64,000 bases of DNA from NCBI GenBank assembly GCA_021014325.1, contig CM037466.1, forward strand, positions 15,712,765-15,776,764, written 5' to 3'. The notes under the pieces were generated by a model. The model saw only the letters and a list, made by a program, of their open reading frames with translations, was not told the DNA's origin and ran no database searches. This DNA comes from Plazaster borealis. Lineage: Eukaryota; Echinodermata; Asteroidea; Forcipulatida; Labidiasteridae. Positions within the stretch are counted from its first letter, which is position 1; each line of letters begins with the position of its first letter. A program made the translations under genes and the position numbers. This document shows positions 46,501-55,531 of the stretch, one piece after another.

Positions 46501-49500
46501 TGTGGTCAACACTCAAACTCAATCTTTAGGACTCAGTGTGGAGGTCTGAGACCTCAACTTTAAGTCTGATGAACAGTTCATTAATAGACTTGTTGTGTTC
46601 AAAACCAAAGATAGTAAAGCGCTTAGGGCGCAAGATGGGGAACTGGAGCTCTATTGTTGGAATGTAAAATACACATGGGCGCCATTTCAGCAAGCAAATG
46701 TTTTGTCACATCATTGATAGCAATGGTCATTGTCTGCACTGATCTATTGTTGCATCAAAAGTGTTGATTGCTGAAATGGCGCCCAGTGCACAGTTCCCCA
46801 TCTTGCGCCTTCGGTGCTCTGCAATCTTTGGTCAAGACTCAAACTCAATCTTTAGGACTCACTCAGGAGGTTTGAGAACTCTGCTGACCAGTTTATTAAC
46901 AGACCTGATGAGGGCTTAAATATTGAGGTTTCATAACTCAATTTCAAGTCAGCTAATCAGTACATTTATGGACTCCTTGTGGTCAACACTCAATCTTGAG
47001 GTTTCAATTCCAAGTCCTCAGTGAACCTGTTCAATGGTTACTTATTTTCCTTCTCAAGTCTCAATGTGCACTCAAGATGTGGAAGTTTTTGAGATCTCAA
47101 TTTGAAGTGTTATAACTGATTCATCTATTCACTTGAATTCAGACTTTTTTGTATCTGCTTGGTGACAAACATAGGTGTTTTTTTCTGCTGATATAAATAA
47201 ATCACTCCCTTTGATCTACTTCTCTAGTGCTAAGGATACTGTTCCCAGAAGCTCCTTGGAATCTATAACTCCAGGGGTTTTTAAAAGATGGAAATGTCAT
47301 CATTTCAACATACTTCCTAAAATTTGGATCCTAGTTTCAGACCTTTTTGTTCAGAATGACTCTCATCACCGGAAGACTGACGTCTGCAATCCTGATTATA
47401 ATTGTTGTTGTTGTTGTTGTTTGTTCTCTCCTCAGGATACTTACCAGTCTGTATACAACTGGCAGTACATCCATTGTCTGAATCTATGGTGCCGTGTGTT
47501 GGGAACACTACATGCAGATGAGACCCTAAGGCCACTCATCTATCCCCTCGTTCAGACAGCCATCGGAGTTATCAAGTATGCTTTGTTTCTTTGCTTGTTT
47601 AGATGATCTTCCCAACAAGGGAAGTCGGCAAAGCTCACACAAGGGGATATAACCATACAAACAATGGTTTAACGTCTGTGATTATAAATTACACAAATCA
47701 GTAAATTGTGATTCAAAACTAGAAGACAATACTTATTCTAGTCATTGTGAAATCAGTGGTTAGCCTGGCCAGTATTGAACGCACATCCTTGTGATTGCAA
47801 GTCCTGCAGTCTAACCACTTGACCACGGTGACAACCTTTGGATCCAAAAACTGATAAACTATTCACTGGATTTGTTGATGATTTTCCCTGGAGTGAATCA
47901 ATGTTGTGTCATAGGGTAGCCATCTTGATTTTCTTCTGAAGTTCAAACCGAGGCTGTACAGGCTGTACAGGCAAAAATAGTCTGGTACCTTTTTGGTGTG
48001 ATGAGAATTTGAATTGTCATTGTTGCTATTGACTGCAGGGAATGAGACCAATATGGGGGAAGTTTCATGAAGGTTCAAGTTTGAAGTATTTTGCAACAGA
48101 TTTCTCTGAGATTTTCTTTTCTAGAATTGAGACATTTTATTTTGTCTTCCTCTCTGACTAGGTTGATTCCAGCTGCTCGCTACTACCCTTTGCGCTTCCA
48201 GGTCATCCGCTCGCTCAATCTCCTCTCAGAAGCTACAGGGACTTTTATTCCACTCCTGCCGTTCCTTCTTGAGGTGAGGTTTGGAAAACATATTTGATGC
48301 ACTCTCACATTGAAAATAAAGAAAAATGTGATCATGTATCAATAAGCACTGTATGCTCAATGCTTTCCAAGTCCTTTAGAATACAGAATACATGCATCCT
48401 GGATGGGATGCGAACCTGAGACCTTCCACAAGAGTAGAGATATTTATCATGCTCACTAGGCTTTGATTCTCATGTCAACCCAAATGTATTGGCTTTTGTT
48501 AAAGTTGTCACGAATCTCTCTGCTGCAAACCCTTTATGATCAAAGATTTTAGAGGAAAGGCAACCGTAGCCTTTTTGAGTAATTATTTTACTTAAAATTT
48601 GGAAAAGTAAACATTTATAATAAAGGGTGCTTATCAAAACACAATCTTAAAATGACATTGAGGCATTTGACCCCAAAAACCACTAATCAGAGAGATGGAA
48701 GTTTTATATATTGATGAAATAAATATTTTCAGATTTTTGAGACGACCGACTTCAACAAAAAGCACACAAGCGTGTCCTTCCGACCTATGAACTTTGCTGT
48801 GATGCTGAAGGTTTCTAAGTCACAGCTCAACGAACGTGGTTTCAAGGTAAGCTTTTCTTTAGTACCTCTTCAGAATAAGATTTTGATGACTTGCTATTTA
48901 TGAATAACTTTGTAACTATTTATTTCCTTTTGATCAATATTCCTTCAAATAAGTGTTGTTGGAATTTTCCGTACAGTTTTTAAAAATCTGCATTTGTCAT
49001 TCCATAACCTGAGCCTAGAAATCGACTTTAATGAAAGCATGGTTGAAGAAACTTTGAATTCAGACAACAATGTGGAGTCTCGTGGCTGAGCGGTTTGGTG
49101 CATTGAACTCAAGTTCTGGTGGTGAAGTTACTGGTGTGTCGGTTCGAATCCTAGTCGTGACACTTGTGTTCCTGAGCAAAAAATTAACTGTAATTGCTTC
49201 GCAGTGCAATATAGCCACATTCCTATGATGGCTGCACTGTATAAGGGAGAAGAAGAAGTAGAACGATGTGTTGCTATGCCACGGCTCATTAAAAAGTAAA
49301 CAAAACTCATGGAGTAACATTTCCATGGTAATTGATTCGGATGAGCTGGTGTTTCGATGACACCAGTCCACTATTATATAATTTCTAATCTTCACATCTT
49401 TTGTTTCCCTTCATAGGATGGACTGATTGACCAGCTGTATGATGTGATGTTGGAGCAACTCAACATACACAGCTATTCTATTGGATTCCCGGAACTGGCA

Positions 49501-51501
49501 TTTCCAGCAATTTTGCAGGTACAAAAGGAAGAATTTTATCCTTTTCGCCTTTATCCTAGTGTAGACATTCTGTTTTTTTCTCCTATCAAATCAATGTTAC
49601 TAAACTGAGGCTTGAAGGGAAAAAATAGTCCTGCCCCAATTTGGTGTAATGTGAATCAATATTCTGTATTGATATCCGAGTCAGGGATTATGACAAAGAT
49701 GGTGGCTTACTGGTTAAGATGTTTAGGCTGTTGTTGAGCATGGTCTATACTACACTCTAAAGCTATGTTGACTGTATGAAAGTAAGACACAATGATTGAC
49801 TGATTCATCAATGGAGGCAAGACTTGTTTGCTTGTTTTTTTCATCCAGAGACTTTGAAGGTGTCAGTTAAGACACTGCAGGCAGTCATGAATCAGTGATA
49901 AGTATAAGTGTATTAAGTATAATGGTTTATAAAACTTAAGTAGAAGGCAAGGGTTAGAAAAAACCTGTTAAGGGTTGACATTTGATCTATTGTGTGTGGG
50001 TTTTTTTACAGTTGAAGTCTTTTCTGAAGAAGTGCAAGGTTGCCAATTACTGCAAGGTGATGAAGGGTCTCCTTGAAAAGGTCCAGGAGACGTGTAAAGA
50101 AGTGACCAAACAGAGAGACTCTGTGACCTTTGGCATTACCAATGATGCAGCTGTGGTAAGTCAAGAATTCTTTACTGTGTTTGAATCAAAATAAGGCACA
50201 TTGTTAGACATGATGGTAAAACGTTCAATGTAGACTCTTTGAACCAAGATAAGGTATTGGTGATAAGACGTACATTCTTTTCTTCACAGAAAGCTTGGGA
50301 GAACAAGTTGAAGGCACAAGGCACAACTCTGAGCAAACATTACGAAACCTACAAGAAGCTGAGAGAGAGGGAGTTGAGACATGAGGAAGCTGGCAAGGAA
50401 AGGGTAAGACTCCCCGTAATAGTAGTTTTTTATATCCTCCGATTTAGTTGCTGTGAATGTAACTGTCTGGCTACAGACTCTTCATTGTAGATTTGGTTTA
50501 GACATAGAGTTTCATTGTGCAAAGGGCAAGATCCCCTTTTGTTGTACAAAAGGCATTTCCATTGGAAAATGGAAGAGCACCAATGCCAAGACCAGGGCAT
50601 TGGTATAATGCCAGGTGTGGCACAGTTACTATCTTAATAATTTGTTGGTACTGAAGGGGTTAAGACTGCGTGGCAATGTGTGGTTTGTCAAAACTGTATT
50701 TAATGAGAACATTCAGTTTTAATAGAAATTACATCATCAGAAAATATTGAATTATTGGTGTAAATTATTGGTATAAATTTGACACAAGTATCACACACAT
50801 TTCCGTTTCTTGTTGAAAATAAAGAGACTTTCAGCATCCAGAATATCAAGCATGTCCAACAGTCAAAAGAAAATACTGCTCCAGGCTTATCAAGACCATG
50901 TTCTCTTTCTTACAATTAGATGCAAGATGACATCCCAACGCTGAAAAAGAAGCATCTTGAGAGGAAGGAAGAAGACAAGAGAGAGTTTGGTGAACTCTTT
51001 GATGAAGACAGTGACTCCGAGGACGACATTCTGGTCCGTGCTGAGAGGAAGAAAGAACGCTACACGGCGAGCAAGAAGGGGAGGAGAAGACAAAGGAAGG
51101 GCCAAGATGACGATGAAGATAGCGATAGCCTAGATGATGATGATGATGATGATGACGAAGGGGATGATGATGATGAAGATGACCCTGATGCCGACCTGGA
51201 GGAAGAGGAGGAGGAGGAGGAGGAGGTCAAGCCAGCCAAGGTCAATCCAATGTCAAAGATCAAAGGTAAAATCAAGGTCATGGAGGAGGGAGAAGACAAG
51301 GAGGACATTGTGCAGGATTTTAACTTCTGGTCCGATGACGAAGACGAGACGACAGAGCCAAAGAGGAAAAAGAAGAAGTTAGAAAAGACAAAGACAAACA
51401 CTGGTCAACAGAAACGGAAATTTGACGGGATGAAAAGGATGAAGCCGTCAATGAAAGGGAACAAGAACAGAACGGACAAGGGGGTCAAATCAAGGCATTG
51501 A
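28583..51501 (+). CDS. NOC2L: Nucleolar complex protein 2 homolog (17 exons)
   Basis: Noc2 family protein. In yeast Noc2 pairs with Noc1 and Noc3 to mature and export pre-60S ribosomes; vertebrate NOC2L also inhibits histone acetyltransferases. Exons: 28583-28605, 30391-30657, 31250-31412, 32617-32736, 33495-33603, 34170-34257, 35158-35236, 35758-35868, 36299-36415, 46192-46380, 47436-47575, 48162-48273, 48733-48846, 49417-49518, 50012-50155, 50290-50403, 50920-51501. All phases agree, giving 857 aa (human 749). The N-terminus is short and basic ([10 protein letters not shown]), then [10 protein letters not shown] and an acidic run. [16 protein letters not shown] is at about 110-125. The Noc2 core (about 280-650) includes [58 protein letters not shown] and KCKVANYC. 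The last exon is very acidic, then Lys-rich with nuclear-localisation-like KRKKKK. Exon 1 has only 23 coding nt; it was chosen by phase and the AA|GTAAGT donor. Confidence 0.96.
29195..29292 (+). other. tRNA-like sequence (Leu/Ser-type A and B boxes)
   Basis: The A-box-like ATAGCCGAGCGG and B-box GGTTCGAATCCCGG are about 65 bp apart. The ends do not pair as an acceptor stem, and the sequence lies inside the outer foldback. I read it as a SINE head or tRNA pseudogene. The sequence continues into GTAAGTTC after the B-box, not a CCA-type terminus. Confidence 0.45.
29612..30150. mobile_element. Large near-perfect inverted repeat, arms about 230 bp
   Basis: The left arm starts ATGTTGGACTTCATTTCCCT and runs to GAAGACCACCGTAGACCCGA. 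The right arm starts TCGGGTCTACGGTGGTCTTC and ends GGGAAATGAAGTCCAACAT. Arms differ by only a few bases over about 230 bp and flank a loop of about 75 bp. Very low divergence suggests recent insertion or ongoing arm correction. No ORF of transposase type. Confidence 0.9.
31900..31995 (+). repeat. T-rich low-complexity tract in NOC2L intron 3
   Basis: Runs of TTTTTCTTTT for about 90 bp. The rest of intron 3 (31413-32616) shows no coding signal and no repeat that I recognise. Confidence 0.7.
33899..34092. mobile_element. Foldback family A copy in NOC2L intron 5
   Basis: Starts GGCCCAATTTTATAGAGCTG and ends GCTCTATGAAATTGGGCCC, with the shared internal motifs (AACACCATCTAACATGTATT, TGACTTGTTTCCAGCTTATT). 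A short, decayed family B-like piece (GCTGCTTACTGTGGAACTCT) lies just before, at about 33837-33890. Confidence 0.8.
34371..34463. repeat. Perfect-looking hairpin in NOC2L intron 6
   Basis: The left arm CTCAAAGTGTGACGTCAGAT plus GTTCAGGCTA pairs with TAGCCTGAACATCTTACATC plus ACACTTCGAGACTC around a 9-bp loop. About 40 bp per arm with few mismatches. Confidence 0.75.
34850..35015 (+). mobile_element. Short dispersed repeat, second copy
   Basis: GTGCGTAAAGTGCTCATCTT, CACCACTGTGGCCCTGGTTC and GGTTCTCTCCTGTGCTCTTG match the minus strand of 10198-10345. GGTTCGATTCTCAGC resembles a B-box, suggesting a tRNA-derived SINE. In NOC2L intron 6. Confidence 0.5.
36648..36739 (-). mobile_element. SINE family 1 fragment
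   Basis: Reverse complement holds TTGATTCCGAGGTTGCAGGA, TCAAATCCCACTCTAGTAAA and TTTGTCTTTGTTCAACCCC. The A-box side is lost where a G-run begins at 36739. Confidence 0.65.
37985..38200 (+). repeat. Long dispersed repeat, copy 1 of 3
   Basis: TTGCAGCAAAACGGATGTTT, TTTAGCGTTGATTTTCCTGA, TTTTGGTGTGTCCTTGAGCA and ATTACAGCACTGTGACTGCA are shared with 41770-41985 and 44700-44925 in the same order and orientation. Family unknown. Confidence 0.75.
38549..39024 (+). repeat. 68-bp tandem array, 7 copies, with trimer higher-order pattern
   Basis: The unit starts ACGTCTGTTAGACCAAAACG and ends AGAGGAATTACAA. Seven units fit 476 bp exactly. Units 4 and 7 share GGTCTGTTTGACC; units 3 and 6 share AGTATGAG. 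The variants therefore recur every three units (204 bp). Followed by a C-run. Confidence 0.9.
39240..39962 (-). mobile_element. SINE family 3, longest copy, with (AAT)n head
   Basis: On the minus strand: GTGGCCGAGCGGTTAAGAGC, a long variable arm, GTGGGTTCGAATCCCGGTCA, GGCACTTGTGTCCTTGAGCA, then CTCCCAGGGAGCTGAGAAAG and tail AGCGCATTTTATAATAAACG. A piece of the 8530-8835 foldback (CACATGGTGTTACCGCAAAC) lies at about 39515. Further unit-like sequence with ATAATAATAATAATAAAGAG precedes at 39240. Confidence 0.7.
41300..41990 (+). repeat. Long dispersed repeat, copy 2 of 3 (extended)
   Basis: GAATTGCCCATTTGACAGTT, TGTACAGGAGTACACTTGGA, GCATGCGCGGTTAGAC and TTTAGCGTTGATTTTCCAGA are shared with 43990-44945. 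Inside, GCCTGGCTGG occurs four to five times as a small tandem. At about 41686 it carries the empty site of the element inserted at 44290-44610. Confidence 0.75.
42755..42870 (+). repeat. (AAT)n-linked AGCGCTTTATA repeat
   Basis: TAATAATGATAATAATAATA is followed by CAGTTCTTATATAGCGCTTT, the same association seen at 10560-10620, 11935-11990 and 39240. It appears to be the tail of SINE family 3 or a separate satellite-like element. Confidence 0.5.
43990..44945 (+). repeat. Long dispersed repeat, copy 3 of 3, interrupted
   Basis: Colinear with 41330-41985 except for about 320 bp at 44290-44610 absent from the other copy. Shares ACTGCATGTAAAACACGG, GAGCATGCGCGGTTAGACAG and TTTTCAGCGTTGATTTTCCA. 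Confidence 0.75.
44290..44610. mobile_element. Short inverted-repeat element with visible empty site
   Basis: Left end TATAGACCTTTCCATTG, right end CAATAGGAAGGTCTATTG. The paralogous copy reads GCTCTATTGACACTGAAC without it at about 41686-41703. The junctions fit insertion at a TA or CTAT target. No transposase, so non-autonomous. Confidence 0.8.
45256..45575. mobile_element. Foldback element with AGCCTTTTTCACACT-like ends
   Basis: GCCTTTTTCACACTGTCC at the left and TAGTGTGAAAGGGGCT at the right are inverted. The interior repeats TTTCACACTGTCCC and AGTGTGAAAAGG. A related piece is at 53455-53725 (TTTCACACTATCAAG and TAGTGTAAAAGGGGCT). In NOC2L intron 9. Confidence 0.65.
45575..45742. repeat. 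Hairpin repeat flanked by AGGCCTGGA / CAGGCCTGGA
   Basis: AAGGCCTGGAATTTCATCTC pairs loosely with GTGTAATTCCAGGCCTGG. A shared interior (TTGCAAAGGGC, CATTGAAAA, ACCAGGGC-like) recurs in NOC2L intron 16 at 50500-50630. Confidence 0.5.
46604..46826. mobile_element. Foldback element in NOC2L intron 10
   Basis: The left arm CAAAGATAGTAAAGCGCTTA plus GGGCGCAAGATGGGGAACTG pairs with CAGTTCCCCATCTTGCGCCT plus TCGGTGCTCTGCAATCTTTG. An inner pair (GGGCGCCATTTCAGCAA and TTGCTGAAATGGCGCCC-like) continues the stem. No transposase. Confidence 0.82.
49078..49215 (+). mobile_element. SINE family 3, plus-strand copy
   Basis: GTCTCGTGGCTGAGCGGTTT head, GGTTCGAATCCTAGTCGTGA B-box, CACTTGTGTTCCTGAGCAAA body and GTAATTGCTTCGCAGTGCAA continuation. 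In NOC2L intron 13. Confidence 0.7.
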
Positions 51502-51888
51502 ATTTAGCCAACAGAAACCTGTGTTGTTTTAAAAACCAATTAAAGAAATGATGGGGGGGGTAATTATTCACCTTTTACTATGGATCACCATTCTAGAATT
51601 TAACCTTATATAACAAGTAATCTCTTTTTAAACATATGATTTGTTTTCTTTTTGTTAGTTTCTTTATTCAAACTGAACCTTTTGAGTAATTTGTAATATA
51701 CAGTAGTAGCTGGTATCCCCAGTGTAAAACTGTTTCCAAAAATGTTATCAAGTAGTTACCAAAAGCATTCTGCTAATAATATTTCATTTATTCCATACCG
51801 TAAGGCACCTTTGGTCTGCAGGTAAAAACCCAGCACAAAACATCAGCAGTTTATTAAAATCTTGCATATTATTCTTAAGTACATTGAA

Positions 51889-51894
51889 AATAAA
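51889..51894 (+). terminator. NOC2L polyadenylation signal AATAAA
   Basis: AATAAA in TTGAAAATAAAAGATTTGG, 388 bp after the stop. It is the first canonical hexamer past the stop that I see, giving a 3' UTR of roughly 0.4 kb. Inference from motif and position. Confidence 0.55.
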
Positions 51895-52574
51895 AGATTT
51901 GGAATAACTTATCACAGTAAAGTCAATGTGTAAACCAACATTTCATAAAGCACTCCCCTATATTTAAATGAATGAATCCATTGACCCCCACTGACCTCAG
52001 TCTCTCTGATCATTACATTAGCCATGTTACCATTTATGTTTGCTTCCATACTTGTAGCTTAAGTCATGAATATTAATTTCATCCTACAAAAAGTGCCAGA
52101 CTAATTTTCCTTTTGGCATCAACTTGGATAGTGATTTAGTGGTTTGATTTTTAGGCAAACAAGAATGTTGCAAATCTGAAATTGTTCCATCTTGGCTTGT
52201 CGTGTGACGTCCTGCACATTTCATCAATGCCACATCAGTGGAACAAGGTGAGGGGAAAATCAACAAGTCCGCTGGGCTTGTTGCTAAAATTTTTGAATGA
52301 ACCAGACAGGTTTTTTTAACAAGACCAGAACTACAATATAAAAGTGACGTATTATTATTCAGTTTAAAACACAAGATGTCCAGTCGTGAGTTTACTGGCC
52401 GGTTTGAAATCATTGGCCTCAGGCCGGCCGTCAATTTATGACCTTGTTGCATAGTAATTTTTTATAGGACAAGGTCAATTTTTTGTCGAAATCTCCCATG
52501 TAAAGCACAAAACCAATGGATTGATATTCGATCTTGTTGCATGAAGCAATTTGTCTATTACAAGTGTGTAAGAA

Positions 52575-52955
52575 ACTGCCTTTTAAAGGCATCATACACG
52601 TTTGGTTATTGGGGCCTATTGTTTGTTTCAAACCTATATAGTTGTAGATATAAACCATAAAATTAACCTGTGAAAATTTCATTTTAAAAGGTGGTAGCAT
52701 TTTTGAGATATTGCCGAAAATCTGGAGTGGTTATGTCCACGCAGGAAGAATAATCTGCATTGGAATACACACTCTGTCTCAAATTCAAATGTTTTGGGGG
52801 ATAAAAAGTGATATATTTTTCCATAACCGCAGTACTTCAAAGTGAAAAGTTTCTCAAAATGCATTATACTTTCCAAAGCTGCTGTACTTCTAACCAAGTA
52901 AGTTTTTATTGCCATTAATTTTCAGAGTCATTACCAAACGTGTACGATGCCTTTA
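52575..52955. mobile_element. Foldback element, TTAAAGGCATC ends, full copy
   Basis: Left TTTTAAAGGCATCATACACG plus TTTGG; right end CCAAACGTGTACGATGCCTT plus TAA. The interior (AAGTGAAAAGTTTCTCAAAA, TGCTGTACTTCTAACCAAGT) matches 1240-1425 inverted. It lies 3' of NOC2L. Confidence 0.78.
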
Positions 52956-53454
52956 ACCAAAATTAGTTACCACCTTGTTTCATCGACACAATAATAAGTA
53001 GAACCCGATGAGTGAAATAAATCCATCTTTTTCCCTTATAAATATTAATTATAAAATTTACTGCTTTTACTTGTTTTGTGTATAAAATTAAATCTAAACC
53101 CCCGCTAATTACAAAGTGTTTGTAATCATAAAAGAAACATTGAGTAATACCTGAAAATCAATCATTAACAAATTTGCAAATTGCACTTAAATATAAAAAC
53201 AAACCTGTTCATGAGAGTAAAAAAAAACATCAACTCCAAAACTAAACACAAATCATTCGAATTTCATTACAAAAAATAATCTTGAGCAATAAAAACAGAT
53301 CTACCCCAAAGCGAGGTGCTTCATTTCAAGGCACAAATTGGTGTGTCAATGTTTATTCGATTGATTCAATTAAAAATACCACAAATTGAGCAAAACTGGA
53401 GAAAATTGCATAATGGAGGATTGCATGTTCCATGATGATGGATGGCCTCTTCAG

Positions 53455-53725
53455 GGTGAACTCTTGACCCCTATTTCACACTATCAAGACAATTCCCAAG
53501 AAAGAAAAAAAACAGAAAATTTTGCGGTCATTTCATCTCCGTTTGTTTAAGAGTTGATGCAATTTTCCTGAGGAAAAAAGACCACTCATTGTGCTAACCC
53601 TGGGTATATCTTGCCTTAACCCAAGATGCAGGGGAAGGTGTTTGCCAGGGCTAGCAATTCAAGTGTGAAAAAAATGACCAAATTTTCCTGGGAAATTGAC
53701 ATAGTGTAAAAGGGGCTTTTGTGTG
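53455..53725. mobile_element. Foldback element related to 45256-45575
   Basis: CCCTATTTCACACTATCAAG at the left and ATAGTGTAAAAGGGGCTTTT at the right, with AAGTGTGAAAAAAATGACC inside. Arms are diverged. Confidence 0.5.
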
Positions 53726-54905
53726 TGTTTTGAATCATCTCAAATTCCAACATTACATGAACTAGGAAGCTTATGATTTCTTTAAATATCAAAACCAATA
53801 AAGCTACACCAGCTGTCATGAGTCAAATCATGAGAATTCGACAAAAGCGGGTTGTACCAAGACTAGTATGACCTTTACACCCCACGATCCCCTCTCCCCA
53901 CCCCAAACTATCAACGGTTAGCACCAAGTAATCTGTAGCACCATGCTATGCATGTTTTATTTTACACCAACAGCACCATGCTGTGCATGTTCCATTGTAC
54001 ATCAATTTACATGAGTATTAACAGTTGCTGTTTCCTTACAGTCAGTCTTAAATATTAAATCATTAATACAAGCTTTATACAATATTAAGGGAATAAAAGA
54101 GTAGAACGAGTCACTACTCTTTATTCCCGCCTCATAATGCCTTATGTTAAAAAGCAATATAATATCACAATTATAGACAATGTCACACTGTTTCTTTTGC
54201 GAATTTTTCAAGTTTGCAAATTTCCAAAACTTTTGTAAAAATGTTTTGTGCGCGCCGGTCGGTGTGTGTATGCGTCTGTACACACATATTACGCGCTGTT
54301 ACTAATAGCTATGAATTGCGTTCTGCGTAATTTAAATTGGTGTACATGAGCTTGCGCGCCCAACACGCGAAGCCAGCCGGTCTTAAACAGCTTCAGCTGT
54401 GTCTTTATCAACCGTTTAAACACCCCCACGTGACGCGTTCTCCACCAATAGGAATAGCGAAACTGTCTGGGGTATTTATGAACATACATTCATCTTAAAA
54501 TTTACAATGTTTATATCCAAAACAACTTGTGTCCAAAGTATCATTTCAGAACAACTTTCCCTGACAATTCTCTGGAAACTTCAAAACAATCAGCTCAGTA
54601 AATTAGGAGAACACAAAGTTTTATTGGGTTTTTTATTTCGCGTCAACAACAAAAAACAGTTAAATTTTTGATAAATTTGAAGGGTGTTTTTTTTTTTTTT
54701 TTTTGCTTTTAATATATTATATATAAATAAAGGTTTTTTTTAAATATACAAATATTGTCAACGTGGAATCAGCAGGTGTAATATACATTAATCATGCTGT
54801 GGTCATGTATGTCAGGTACCCTGCACACAACGGTGACAATGACAATTCTAACTCTCATATCATGAAAGGGACCAGACTATCTTTTCCTTTTAGCCTTGGT
54901 TTGGT

Positions 54906-55022
54906 TAGGCCGTGTCCGAATTGGCGGTTTCAGCTTTGGTTGGATCGCTGCGTCATCATGCGTTGAAGTATAGGACGTCCTTAGCAACAGTCATTGCTGT
55001 AGCCGCCAATTCGGATCCGGCC
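54906..55022. mobile_element. Small foldback, ends GGCCGTGTCCGAATTGGCGG
   Basis: GGCCGTGTCCGAATTGGCGG pairs with CCGCCAATTCGGATCCGGCC. The same GTGTCCGAAT theme ends the foldback at 18672-18806. It appears to interrupt another repeat whose GCCTTGGTTTGGTT motif precedes it and TTACATTGGGTTGAATAG follows, like 36150-36175. Confidence 0.7.
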
Positions 55023-55167
55023 TTACATTGGGTTGAATAGAAGCAAAGCAAGATGGTCGCCTTGTACTAAAGGTCAATGGCATGACTGATATCACTGTAA
55101 ACTGATTCAAAACTCTCTCATAATGCACCACTAGGTTAGCTTTTAAAGTTCCCAAAATTACAACAAG

Positions 55168-55500
55168 AGGCCAATTTCACAGAGCTGTTGGCAACAGATT
55201 TAGATCTCGCCAAATTTTACTGCTGAGGCAAAAGACATTTTAGCAGAGAACCAGTTTAAAGCAATAAGCATTACATTGTATTTTAGCTGGTAACATGTAC
55301 CTGTACTGCTAAGCAGAATTGCTTTGTGCCAAGCAGGATCACATTTCATACATCTTCTTCAACTTGATAATAATTATTGCCTAATAAATTAATTTGCTAA
55401 TCAAAACTCAGTGGTGGAACCAGCCACAAGCAATATATATTACATTGCATTTTGGCTGGTAATCTGCTTTTGCTAAGCAGATTGCATAGATGCAGCGCCT
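55168..55500. mobile_element. Foldback family A, one copy plus adjacent fragment
   Basis: GAGGCCAATTTCACAGAGCT starts the copy; TAGCTGGTAACATG and CTGCTAAGCAGAATTGC are internal motifs. A second fragment (ATTGCATTTTGGCTGGTAAT, TTTTGCTAAGCAGATTGC) lies at 55430-55490, just 3' of the SAMD11 stop. Confidence 0.6.
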
Positions 55501-55531
55501 TTAAATTTAACCCTGAGGATTTATCAAGCAG

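Larger units (their letters stand above)
51502..55531. other. Gap between the convergent 3' ends of NOC2L and SAMD11
   Basis: About 4 kb that must hold both 3' UTRs. A polyadenylation signal for NOC2L is at 51889. Otherwise it has foldback elements (52575-52955, 53455-53725, 54906-55022, 55168-55340), poly-T (about 54688) and a GC-richer patch at 54240-54480 with CACGTGACG and CCAAT motifs. No ORF resembles a known protein. Confidence 0.7.
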
